Assembly: GCF_003390925.1 (NCBI RefSeq)
Contig: NZ_QUBS01000077.1
Span: 1 to 64,000 of the forward strand
Direction: 5' to 3'
DNA from: Trinickia diaoshuihuensis
GTDB lineage: Bacteria > Pseudomonadota > Gammaproteobacteria > Burkholderiales > Burkholderiaceae
DNA length: 64,000 nt
A program made the translations under genes and the position numbers. The number at the start of each line of letters is the position of its first letter. Within the stretch, counting starts at the first letter, position 1. Below are positions 50,745 to 59,058 of the stretch, one piece after another. A model generated the notes under the pieces. It searched no databases and had not been told where the DNA came from. It was given only the letters and a program-made list of their open reading frames with translations.

Positions 50745-52447
50745 GAGGTCTTGAGCTCAATCGGTGCAATCGGTGGCCCGGCCGGCTCGAGGGCCGCCGC
50801 GCCTTCCTGGAACGAGAGGGCTTCATGCAGCGTCGCTTCGTCGAGCCAGCCTTGCTCGATCAGAATCTGCCCGAGCGGCTTATGCTCCTTCGCCTGCAAG
50901 TCGACGGCGAAGGCAAGGCGCGTTTCGTCGATGGCCTGCCAAGACAGCAGCAACTCGCCCAAACGCTGGCGCTGCTGCGTGAGCTGATCGGTGGAGGGGA
51001 AGTCGTGCATCGTCTTGTCCCAGACGAGCCGCTTGCCCGTGACGAGATGGACGATGAACAGGCGCCATGCGCGCGCGGCGGCCATCGCATTGATGAAGTT
51101 GCCGACGATCATGCGCGGCACCGCGAGCACCGCGTGCTCCCAGCCGTACATGTGCCACACGAAGTAGCTGCGTTGAACGATCCGCAACGCGAGCGCGAAC
51201 GAGTTCAAGCCCATCAGCGTGGCGATCCAGCCGTTCGGCGAGAAGACCGACGGATAGTAGATCGTCCACCAGCCCATGCGGTCGGCGGCCCAGAAGCCGA
51301 GAAAATTCAGCAGCAGCAGATACGCGAGGATCGCGACGAACGACGTCGCGAGTCCCTTGCGGTCGCGAAACAGCAGGTATTTCACGCCGAGCGAACCGTG
51401 CCAGCCCACCTGCTGCCAGCCTTGCAAGCCGATGCCGAGCGTCCAGCGCGCCTTCTGTCGATAGGCGGTACGGAACGTATTCGGAAAGTACTCGCGAATG
51501 CCGAGCGGCATCGAGATCGTCGAAATCTTTTCTTTTCCGAGGCCGAAGAACGACTGGCGGCGCGTCACGTACTCCACCGTGAACTTGCCGAAGATCTGCC
51601 GCAACCCGCTGCGCGCGAGCCGCGCGCCGATGTCGTAGTCCTCGGTGAGCGTATCGGTATTGAAGGGTTGGTTCTGCGTCTGCTCGGCCAGCAGTTGCAG
51701 CGCGCGCTGCGAGAAACAGGTCCCCACGCCCGCGGACGGCACCATTTTCGACAGGCTCTCTCTCACTACGAGATCCTTCGTATGCCATTCCGCGAACTCG
51801 TCCATATAGCTGCCCGCCACGAGTTCGTACCACTCGCGTTCGAGCGAGGTGACCGGCAACTGAATGAAATCCATGCGCGGCAGCAGATAGTTGTAGTACT
51901 TGAGTTCGAGCGGGTGGAGCACGTCTTCGCTATCGTGCAAGACGACGCCCGCGAAGGGCTCCGCCTGCTGCGCGTTTTGGCGGAAGATGGCCTGCACGAT
52001 CCAGTTCAGGCAATCGGCCTTGCAGGTCGGACCATCGTGCGGCACCTCGACGCGCACGAGCTGCCGGTAGCGGCGGCGCATGCGCTCCACTTCGTTGCGC
52101 GTACGCTCGTCGTTGCGGTACGTGCCCACGAAGATCATGTAGTTCTTGTACTCGAGCGTGCCGACCATGCTTTCTAGCATGGGTGCGATCACGTCGTATT
52201 CGAGCCACGCGGGCACCATGATCGCGAGCGGCTGCTCGGGCACCGCGCGCAGTTGCGCCGCCTGCAACGGCGTATGGCGACGCCACACCGTGAGCGAACG
52301 CCATATCTGGCGCACCCAGTACCAGCCGTCGACGAATAGATCGTCGAGGCTGGAGAGCAAGATGACGACGCCTACCACGGCGCTCGTGATTTCGAGCGCG
52401 TGGTAGTAGTCGGCGACCAGATAAGGCCAGTAGAGTGAGGAGAACAT
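50741..52447 (-). CDS. nfrB: NfrB-like glycan synthase with C-terminal c-di-GMP-binding MshEN domain
   Basis: The 568-residue inner-membrane processive glycosyltransferase begins with a membrane segment (TSAVVGVVILLSSL) and a GT2 catalytic domain: VPAWLEYDVI (about 78), the donor-site acids HDSEDVL (171-177), acceptor-site TEDYD (268-272) and RQKARW (330-335). Further helices follow (VAILAYLLLLNFLGFW). From about residue 495 the RLGELLLSWQAIDETRLAFAVDLQ ... LGQILIEQGWLDEATLHEAL segment is an MshEN repeat, the domain that binds c-di-GMP in E. coli NfrB. Synthesis is therefore predicted to be gated by c-di-GMP. It overlaps nfrA by 4 bases and follows bcsB-like by 19 bp. Confidence 0.9.
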   Translation of the reverse strand: MFSSLYWPYLVADYYHALEITSAVVGVVILLSSLDDLFVDGWYWVRQIWRSLTVWRRHTPLQAAQLRAVPEQPLAIMVPAWLEYDVIAPMLESMVGTLEYKNYMIFVGTYRNDERTRNEVERMRRRYRQLVRVEVPHDGPTCKADCLNWIVQAIFRQNAQQAEPFAGVVLHDSEDVLHPLELKYYNYLLPRMDFIQLPVTSLEREWYELVAGSYMDEFAEWHTKDLVVRESLSKMVPSAGVGTCFSQRALQLLAEQTQNQPFNTDTLTEDYDIGARLARSGLRQIFGKFTVEYVTRRQSFFGLGKEKISTISMPLGIREYFPNTFRTAYRQKARWTLGIGLQGWQQVGWHGSLGVKYLLFRDRKGLATSFVAILAYLLLLNFLGFWAADRMGWWTIYYPSVFSPNGWIATLMGLNSFALALRIVQRSYFVWHMYGWEHAVLAVPRMIVGNFINAMAAARAWRLFIVHLVTGKRLVWDKTMHDFPSTDQLTQQRQRLGELLLSWQAIDETRLAFAVDLQAKEHKPLGQILIEQGWLDEATLHEALSFQEGAAALEPAGPPIAPIELKTS

Positions 52448-52466
52448 GGCGCGTTGCCGCTCGCGT

Positions 52467-54716
52467 TCACTGCTCGCCGCGGTTGCGCTTGCGACGCGCG
52501 CGGGCGGCGACGATCATCAGCAGGACGAACGCGAGCAGCGCGATGCCGACCAGCGGCACACCCCACGAGACGTAACGGCGCCACTCGTAGAGCCCGCTTT
52601 CCCCCGCACCGGGCGGCAAGCTGGCGTCGGGGTTGCCGCTGTCGAGCCACGCGAGCGGCCCGTTCTCGCCGATGATCGCCAAGTTGCCGCGATTGAGCAG
52701 GAACGGCTGAGCGGCAGCGGCCCCGCTGCCGGGATTCGCCGCGGCCCCGCCCGCACCGATCGCATACCACAGCACGCCGTCCTCGCTGTGCGCTCGTACC
52801 ACTTCCGCCGTCGATAGGCGTTTCAAACCCGTCACGTCGAGCCAAGTCGCGTTCGTGCCGTTGATCTGCAGACGCGCGCCGTTCGTCACGCGAGCGGAGG
52901 GGTCGGCGCCGTCGACATTGACCTCCATGGCGACGAAAGGCTTCGCCGGCTTGACCGCGCCCTGCGCCGGCGCGATCGTCAGCTCGGCCAGCGTGGGCGA
53001 GAGGCCGCTCGCCGACGCGATGGCGATCACGCGCTCGAGCGTGCCCGGTGCGGCTTGCAGATAGCGCGGCGGCACGATGAGTTGCGAGCGGCCGGCCAGG
53101 AGGGGCAGCAAGCCGATGAAGGTGCCGTCCGGCTCGGCATCGCCCGGCAAAATGTAGCTGAGCGAGGGCAGCACGTTCACGGGGTAGGCCTGCGGAATTT
53201 CGTTGCAGTCCGCGGAATACGGCTGGCGTTGCACGGACACGCGCAAGGTGTTGCTCTGGCCCAGGACATAGCCGGGCACGCGTGCCGCGAGTTGCTCGGG
53301 CTGGCCGTCGGCGGCCAGTTGCTTGGCGGCGAGCAGGACGCCGTTCCAGTAGACCGTCGCGACAGGATGCGAGGACGCGGGCCCGGGCGCGGCTGCCACA
53401 TAGAGCACGATCTTCGACGGCATGCGCGAGTCGGCCGAGGCGGCCGCGAGCGGAAAACTCACCGTCCAGTCGCCGCGAGCGAGCACGTCGAAGCTCTGTC
53501 CGGAGCCGCCGAGGCTCGACAGTCGCACCATGGAGCCGCTATTGCGGGCATCGGGCTCGGCGATCGGCGCGACGAGGCTGTCGGTCTGAAGCGCGCGGCG
53601 CAGCGTGTTGTCGAACAGACCCGCGGCCTGGCCGCCTGCGTCGGCGGCGACGGCAATCACCGTGCGCGCACCGAGTTGGGCCAAGCGGATCTGATGCGAG
53701 CCGAGCAGCGTGTCGGCGAGCGTGCCATGCCGCGCTCGCCAATCGCGCAGTGCGGCGCTCGCGTCGGCGTCGCTCGCAAGCTGGGCGCCCAGCGCGTCGA
53801 GCGCACCGGCGAGGCGGGTACGCAATGCGTCGTCCGCCACGACGATATCGCCGCTGGCGGCCGGTGCGCCGAGTACGACGAGCGCGCCGAGTTCGGCGTC
53901 GTTCGCGAGACGGTGCGTCGCCGAGTTGTCGCGCAACGCCGCGAAAGCCGGGATCGCGGCGAGCGCGCCGGGCACGGCGATCCCGCGCGTATCGACGGCC
54001 TCGCCCACGGCCGGCAGCGCGCGCACCGATGCGCGCTTGCCTCCATGTTGGAGCGCCACGCCCAGACGCCATGCGCTGTCATAGGCTGCGGCGTCGAGCT
54101 TCGCCCCCGACACGAGCACCACGCTCTCGCCGGGCAACGTGTTCCAAGCGTCGTCGAGCGAGCCGATCGCGCCTGCGTCGAGATGGTAGGTCAGACGGGT
54201 GTGCGGCGAGACGACGACCGAATTCCCGTCGGAATGGTCGATTTCGCAATGGCGCGTGCCCGTGTTCGACCGCAGATTCACGGAAAGCCGGACGAATCCA
54301 GTGTCACGTGGGCGCGGCGCGACGGCGAGGGCGCGTTGCAGCAACCCTTCGCCATCGGCCAAGGGTTGGGAAACCACGGGCTGGTTGTCCACGGACACCA
54401 CGACCGAAGCCGAACCGGGCTGCCCCTTCAGATAGCGCCCGTCCAACGCGATCGCCGCATCCGCGAGCGATAGGCTCTTCGGCACCGGCAGATAGAAATC
54501 TTGGCTCGCATTGCCGGTCAATACGACCGGCTCGGTAATGCCAAGGTCCGCGAGCGCGATGCTGCGCGCGAGGTTCGTGGTGGCGCCGAACTGGCGCAGC
54601 GCGTCCGCGGGTGCGCTCGCGCTACTGCTCGTGGGCAGCAACGCGCCGCCCGCGAAGGCGCCGAAGGCGAGGCAGGCGAGGCGGCGAGAAGCGAAGAGTC
54701 GGCTGGAAAGCGGCAT
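52467..54716 (-). CDS. BcsB-like periplasmic co-polymerase subunit
   Basis: The 749-residue protein has a signal peptide (MPLSSRLFASRRLACLAFGAFAGGALL), two repeated carbohydrate-binding/flavodoxin-like modules typical of BcsB, and a C-terminal membrane helix (YVSWGVPLVGIALLAFVLLMIVAARARRK) that would dock on the synthase. BcsB guides the growing polymer through the periplasm. It sits beside nfrB, as bcsB beside bcsA; E. coli nfr loci do not, as I recall, include one, which makes this subunit notable. Confidence 0.82.
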   Translation of the reverse strand: MPLSSRLFASRRLACLAFGAFAGGALLPTSSSASAPADALRQFGATTNLARSIALADLGITEPVVLTGNASQDFYLPVPKSLSLADAAIALDGRYLKGQPGSASVVVSVDNQPVVSQPLADGEGLLQRALAVAPRPRDTGFVRLSVNLRSNTGTRHCEIDHSDGNSVVVSPHTRLTYHLDAGAIGSLDDAWNTLPGESVVLVSGAKLDAAAYDSAWRLGVALQHGGKRASVRALPAVGEAVDTRGIAVPGALAAIPAFAALRDNSATHRLANDAELGALVVLGAPAASGDIVVADDALRTRLAGALDALGAQLASDADASAALRDWRARHGTLADTLLGSHQIRLAQLGARTVIAVAADAGGQAAGLFDNTLRRALQTDSLVAPIAEPDARNSGSMVRLSSLGGSGQSFDVLARGDWTVSFPLAAASADSRMPSKIVLYVAAAPGPASSHPVATVYWNGVLLAAKQLAADGQPEQLAARVPGYVLGQSNTLRVSVQRQPYSADCNEIPQAYPVNVLPSLSYILPGDAEPDGTFIGLLPLLAGRSQLIVPPRYLQAAPGTLERVIAIASASGLSPTLAELTIAPAQGAVKPAKPFVAMEVNVDGADPSARVTNGARLQINGTNATWLDVTGLKRLSTAEVVRAHSEDGVLWYAIGAGGAAANPGSGAAAAQPFLLNRGNLAIIGENGPLAWLDSGNPDASLPPGAGESGLYEWRRYVSWGVPLVGIALLAFVLLMIVAARARRKRNRGEQ

Positions 54717-54769
54717 GACACAGGGCTCGAAAGAGGGATGATTGGGCGCGCCGGGGTGTGAACTCGGGC

Positions 54770-55987
54770 CTATTGCGCCGCGTCGTCCAAAGCCACCTGG
54801 CGGACATGGGCCGCGCGCGTCGGCGCGTCGATCGCATGGGGCCGGACGGCGCTCGAAAACTCGTTGAACGGTTGCCCCTTGAGTGCGGCGACGATACGTT
54901 CCGCCGCGAGACCATCGCCATAGGGGCTGATCGGCTCCCGCCCGGCAACGCCCACTCGACGCTCCTCGAGCAGTGCGCGCACGCCGTCAACGATCGACTC
55001 CGTGCGCGTGCCGACGAGCCGGACGGCTCCGGCTTCGAGCGCTTCGGGGCGTTCGGTGACATCGCGCATGACGAGCACCGGCTTGCCGAGGGCGGGGGCT
55101 TCCTCCTGGACGCCGCCCGAATCGGTCAAGACGATCGTGGCGCGCTGCATGAGCCGCACGAAGCCGAGATAGTCGAGCGGCTCGATCAAATGGACGCTCG
55201 GCGAATTGCCGATCCGAGCGCGCACGGGCGTGCGGACGTTCGGGTTCAGATGGACGGGATAGACGATCTGCACGTCGCCGCTGCGTGCGAGTTGGTCGAG
55301 GGCCGCGCAGATGGCCGCGAAGCCCTCGCCGAAGCTTTCCCGGCGATGGCCCGTCACGAGCACGACCGGTTTGTCGTCGTCGAGTTCGGGCAACTGCGCG
55401 TCGAGCTTGGCGCGCAGCGCCGCGTCGGCATCGATGCGGGCCGTCGTCGCATAGAGCGCGTCGATCACCGAGTTGCCCGTCACGACGATACGGCCCTGCA
55501 GCGCTTCGGCCATCAAATTGGCTTTGGCGCGCGCCGTGGGCGCGAACATGATCTCGCTGATCGCGTCGATGACGCGCCGGTTCATCTCCTCGGGCCACGG
55601 GCTCGACAGATCGCCGGTGCGCAGTCCCGCCTCGACGTGGGCGACCGGGACGCGGCGGTGGAAAGCAGCCATCGCGGCGGCGCATGCCGTCGTCGTATCG
55701 CCGTGGACGAGCACGTAGTCGGGGCGCTCTTGAGCGAGTACGTCATCGAACGAGAAAATCAAGCGCGAGGCAAGACCGTTCAGCGTTTGATTGGCCGTCA
55801 TCAATGCGAGATCGTAGCGCGGGCGAATATCGAATAACTCCAGCACTTGCTCGAGCATTGACCGATGCTGGCCGCTCACGCATACGATCGATTCTAAATC
55901 GGGGGCATCTTCGAGGGCTTTGATGACGGGTGCCATCTTGATTGCCTCGGGACGGGTGCCGAAAACGGATAGGATCTTCAACGACAT
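54770..55987 (-). CDS. wecB: UDP-N-acetylglucosamine 2-epimerase (non-hydrolysing)
   Basis: WecB (405 aa) converts UDP-GlcNAc to UDP-ManNAc. The sequence begins ILSVFGTRPEAIKMAPVIKALE, carries HVEAGLRTGDLSSPWPEEMNRR (catalytic region), LVTGHRRESFGEG and VLTDSGGVQEEAPALGKPVLVMRDVTERPEA. The C-terminal Ala-rich tail (about 30 residues) is longer than usual. It opens the operon and supplies the sugar donor, matching the need of the E. coli NGR system for WecB. ATG 55987 has GGGGAAG upstream. Confidence 0.93.
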   Translation of the reverse strand: MSLKILSVFGTRPEAIKMAPVIKALEDAPDLESIVCVSGQHRSMLEQVLELFDIRPRYDLALMTANQTLNGLASRLIFSFDDVLAQERPDYVLVHGDTTTACAAAMAAFHRRVPVAHVEAGLRTGDLSSPWPEEMNRRVIDAISEIMFAPTARAKANLMAEALQGRIVVTGNSVIDALYATTARIDADAALRAKLDAQLPELDDDKPVVLVTGHRRESFGEGFAAICAALDQLARSGDVQIVYPVHLNPNVRTPVRARIGNSPSVHLIEPLDYLGFVRLMQRATIVLTDSGGVQEEAPALGKPVLVMRDVTERPEALEAGAVRLVGTRTESIVDGVRALLEERRVGVAGREPISPYGDGLAAERIVAALKGQPFNEFSSAVRPHAIDAPTRAAHVRQVALDDAAQ

Positions 55988-56224
55988 CGTGACTTCCCCG
56001 TGAATGCGTATGCCGCGCGCGGCATGCGGCGGACTGGTCGTATGGTTCTGGGGCGCGCGAGCGGCAATCAGCGACGAACGTCGAATCGTTCCCGAGGTTC
56101 AATACTGCGCTATCGCACCGGGAACGAATTTTCTGAAATATCGGGAAAGATCATGCAAACAATCGTTAAATCGTTCGCAAACAAACGTCAAATAATGCGC
56201 GGGGTGGGGACGCAAACGTTTGAT
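55988..56224 (-). promoter_or_regulatory. Promoter region of the wecB/nfr operon
   Basis: This 237-bp AT-richer stretch holds a possible promoter on the minus strand (TTGACG at 56191-56186 with TTTAAC at 56170-56165, spacer 15; weak). Two related 13-mers, GCAAACAATCGTT (56155) and GCAAACAAACGTC (56177), sit 22 bp apart, and a palindrome CAAACGTTTG lies at 56213-56222. These may be operators. No gene is present. Confidence 0.4.
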
Positions 56225-56695
56225 TTAATATCCGTGCGATAAAATGTCGCAGCCCTTGCGCGATGAATCGAGCGCATTACGCACCGCGTTATCGAACACC
56301 GTGCGGATAAATGTGGCGACTCGGCGATCGACTGAAGCGGTCACGAGCGTCAGCGGACATAATGGTGAACATTGCCCCGCCATATCGGCGAGTTGGGGCA
56401 GGCCATAAAATGCGTTGCAGGCATCGGACTGAACGACCCAGCGTCCGCCTAGATGTTTGCGGAAAACTTCTCCCACGTAGCGAGCCATGCCGTCCACGAG
56501 TTGCGCCTCGCGGCGCCGCTTGACGTGTTCGATGCTCGGATACCGCGCCAACGCGAATTGCTCGATGGCGCTCAACGATTCGCGGGAGAAATCCAAGCGG
56601 ACCGCCACCTCGGCGGGGATCGACTGACGAAGCCCCGCGATGGCGTCGTGCATATCCGTCAACCAAACGTGAAACCGGTCCTCGTCGATCCGCAT
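56225..56695 (-). CDS. Hypothetical protein, about 156 aa
   Basis: I do not recognise this protein. It is soluble and mixed in charge, with no signal peptide or membrane helix. The most structured part is ESLSAIEQFALARYPSIEHVKRRREAQLVDGMARYVGEVFRKHLGGRWVVQ followed by CNAFYGLPQLADMAGQCSPLCPLTLVTASVDRRV. ATG 56695 (MRIDEDRFHVW) is chosen; an upstream TTG at 56755 extends it by 20 residues. It lies upstream of wecB on the same strand but is separated by the promoter region, so it is probably its own unit. Confidence 0.6.
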   Translation of the reverse strand: MRIDEDRFHVWLTDMHDAIAGLRQSIPAEVAVRLDFSRESLSAIEQFALARYPSIEHVKRRREAQLVDGMARYVGEVFRKHLGGRWVVQSDACNAFYGLPQLADMAGQCSPLCPLTLVTASVDRRVATFIRTVFDNAVRNALDSSRKGCDILSHGY

Positions 56696-56989
56696 CGTCA
56701 ATCCCAGCCATCCGTGGGGGAAAAATAGCGCTGGGCTATTTGCGTGTTGCCGCAAGGGCCCAGGGCCTGCCGCCGTCTCAGTTCGAAATGCGCGCCGGAA
56801 GTTGCGTCCAGCTCATGGCGACATGATAGCCGCGGCGCGCGGCGGGTTCTCGGGAGCCGGGCGGCTGCGGGGCGGGAGAGTCCGCCGCCAACTGCTCCGC
56901 GGACCTGGATTGGTCTGATATTTGGCACTTTCGTGTCCGTTGAGATGTTCCGCCATTAGGGTCGCCGCATATCGCATCGCGACGACCGA

Positions 56990-57229
56990 GTGGCCAAGCG
57001 GCGCATACAGGCGCGCGTCGACCGGCTTGCAATGGGTAACTTCGGGGACAGCAAGCTTGTCGGCGCGCCGATTACGGAATTGCGGATCGATCATGGCCCC
57101 GGCTATCGGGTGTACTGCACGCGGCGAGGTCAAGTACTGGTCGTCCTGCTTTGTGGCGGGGACAAGTCCTCGCAAGACGCCGATATTCGCGCGGCTCACG
57201 CGATGCTCGGCCGCTTAGACTTGGAGTGA
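56990..57229 (+). pseudogene. HigB/RelE-family toxin, N-terminally truncated
   Basis: The 79-residue frame matches the C-terminal three quarters of a phage-derived-Gp49/HigB-like toxin (RIQARVDRLAMGNFGDSK ... APITELRIDHGPGYRVYC ... QVLVVLLCGGDKSSQDADIRAAHAM). Family members usually have about 20 more N-terminal residues, with the motif leading to L-R-D-x-R-A; the in-frame upstream codons end in a TAG at 56957-56959 and do not restore it. It is followed 6 bp later by the antitoxin. Either a deletion or a frameshift has inactivated the toxin, or it uses a GTG start at 56990. Confidence 0.7.
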
Positions 57230-57235
57230 TTCGTT

Positions 57236-57538
57236 ATGGAAATCGTGAAAACGCGCCCCTGGGACTCGGCCGATCATCTGAAGACGGAGGAAGACATCGC
57301 GGAGTATTTCGACGCGTGCCTGGTCGAAGGGGGCGATGATCCTGCTTTTATCGCCCACGCCCTCGGCGTCATCGCACGAGCACGCGGCATGTCACAAGTC
57401 GCACGCGACGCCGGGATCTCGCGCGAAGGGCTCTATAAAGCGCTTTCGGCCGAAGGTAACCCCAGTTTCGGCACCATCCTCAAAGTCATTAAAGCTCTCG
57501 GCCTCCAACTGCACGGATCGCGCGCCGCGTCTACTTAA
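57236..57538 (+). CDS. HigA-like addiction-module antitoxin
   Basis: The 100-residue protein matches the probable addiction-module antidote family, with an N-terminal segment (DSADHLKTEEDIAEYFDACLVEGGDDPAFIAHALGVIARARGM) and a helix-turn-helix (SQVARDAGISREGLYKALSAEGNPSFGTILKVIKALGL). It binds its own operator and neutralises the toxin. It is intact although the toxin gene appears truncated. It is co-transcribed with the toxin frame. Confidence 0.88.
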   Translation: MEIVKTRPWDSADHLKTEEDIAEYFDACLVEGGDDPAFIAHALGVIARARGMSQVARDAGISREGLYKALSAEGNPSFGTILKVIKALGLQLHGSRAAST

Positions 57539-57693
57539 TCAATCGGCGTGCGGCCGATACGGCCCAGCGGACCCCGCCAGCAAGTCTTTTCGCAAGTCAC
57601 TACAATAGCGCACGACGATCCTCGGACCGGCTTGCCCGCCGAGCGCGAACCGTCCCCCGTTGCTCGAGCCTGGCCCCGCTACCCGTTGCTTTG

Positions 57694-58929
57694 ATGACTC
57701 CCGATCTGTCCGCTCCTCCCTTGGCGCCGCCGCGCAAACAAAATTCGCCGCGCTTCCTCTTGCTTCTGATCTGCCTGTTCGCGTCAGCCGGGCAACTCGC
57801 CATCGACATCTACGTCCCCGCGCTGCCGGCCATGGCACGTTACTTCGCCACGTCGCCGCAAGCGATTCAGTCGAGCGTCTCGGGCTACATGGCGGCCTAC
57901 GCGCTCGGTCAGCTCATATTCGGGCCGGTTGCCGACGCCTACGGACGCAAGCGCGTGCTCGCGTTCGGTCTCGTCATCTATACGCTCGGTTGCCTGCTCT
58001 CGCTCGCGGCGCCGAATCTCGAAACGTTCATTCTCGCGCGCTGCCTGCAAGGCTTCGGTATCGCCGTCACGAATCTGCTGGCCAAGGCGATCATCACCGA
58101 TTCGTTTTCCGGCCAAGGGCTGATCCACGCGTTCACCTACATGTCGATCGCCTGGGGGCTCGCGCCGATCGTTGCCCCCGTCATCGGCGCGCATTTGCAG
58201 ACATGGTTCGACTGGCAAGCGTGTCTCGTCTTTCTACTCGTCTATTCGCTGCTGATGTGGGCCATTCTCTGGCGTTATCGCGAGACGCTGCCCGCCCCGG
58301 TTCATCTGGAGCCGCGCACGCTCGTGAAAAACGCGCGCATGGTCTTGTCGAGCCCGGTATTCCAAAGCTGTTTTCTTGCGCAAGGGCTGTGCTACAGCAT
58401 CTTGCTCGTGTTCAACATCGTCGGGCCGTTCATGGTCCAAATCACGCTGCACAAAGAACCGACCTATTTCGGCTACCTCGCGCTCGGCATCGGGATGATG
58501 TATTTCCTAGGCGGCCTATCGAATCGGCTCCACGGACCGCGGCTGCCCACGGCGGAAACCCGCCTGCGCGCCGGCGCATGGTCGATGGCCGCGGCCTCGC
58601 TCGCCATGCTCGCGCTTGCCTCGACGGTCGGTCTGCGGGTTTGGACGCTCGCGGTGCCGGTCCTCGTTATGGGTCTTTGCGCGGGGGCCATGTATCCCAC
58701 GCTGATGGCCAAGGGCAATTCGCTGTTCCCGCATATCGCAGGGTTGACGAGTGCGATTCTCGGGTGCGCGCTGCTGCTCGTGTCGTCAGCCATGATGGGA
58801 CTGGCCGGCTTCGTATCGGTGCATACGCTGCTCCCGCTCGCCGTGTTCTTTGCGATTCTCGCGGGGACGGTCGTCGTCATGGTCACGAAGCTGCTGCGGC
58901 ATCTATCGCAATTGGAAGTGCGAGCTTAG
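57694..58929 (+). CDS. Bcr/CflA-family MFS drug efflux transporter
   Basis: The 411-residue inner-membrane protein has the 12-helix MFS layout. The N-terminal helix (RFLLLLICLFASAGQLAIDIYVPALPAMARYFATSPQ) is the DHA1 Bcr/CflA opening, and loop 2-3 has the DxxGRK motif (GPVADAYGRKRVL). These carriers expel bicyclomycin, chloramphenicol-like or other amphipathic drugs with protons. ATG 57694 follows a TTG that lies directly in front. The gene stands alone. The substrate is not predictable. Confidence 0.85.
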   Translation: MTPDLSAPPLAPPRKQNSPRFLLLLICLFASAGQLAIDIYVPALPAMARYFATSPQAIQSSVSGYMAAYALGQLIFGPVADAYGRKRVLAFGLVIYTLGCLLSLAAPNLETFILARCLQGFGIAVTNLLAKAIITDSFSGQGLIHAFTYMSIAWGLAPIVAPVIGAHLQTWFDWQACLVFLLVYSLLMWAILWRYRETLPAPVHLEPRTLVKNARMVLSSPVFQSCFLAQGLCYSILLVFNIVGPFMVQITLHKEPTYFGYLALGIGMMYFLGGLSNRLHGPRLPTAETRLRAGAWSMAAASLAMLALASTVGLRVWTLAVPVLVMGLCAGAMYPTLMAKGNSLFPHIAGLTSAILGCALLLVSSAMMGLAGFVSVHTLLPLAVFFAILAGTVVVMVTKLLRHLSQLEVRA

Positions 58930-59058
58930 CGGGTCGGGAAGAGCCTGCATCGAGCATGACCATTGCCTCAGTGGCTCACGGCTCCGAACGGTGACTCACT
59001 GCATGCGAGACACGGTGTAGCCAAATTCGCTACACATGAAGCCTTTTTTGCTCCAATC

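Noticed and set aside
48081-50987. Very long plus-strand open frame (968 codons) opposite nfrA
   Set aside because: It is the antisense shadow of a strongly supported gene in high-GC DNA; its product is Arg/Ala/His-rich with no recognisable domain or signal.
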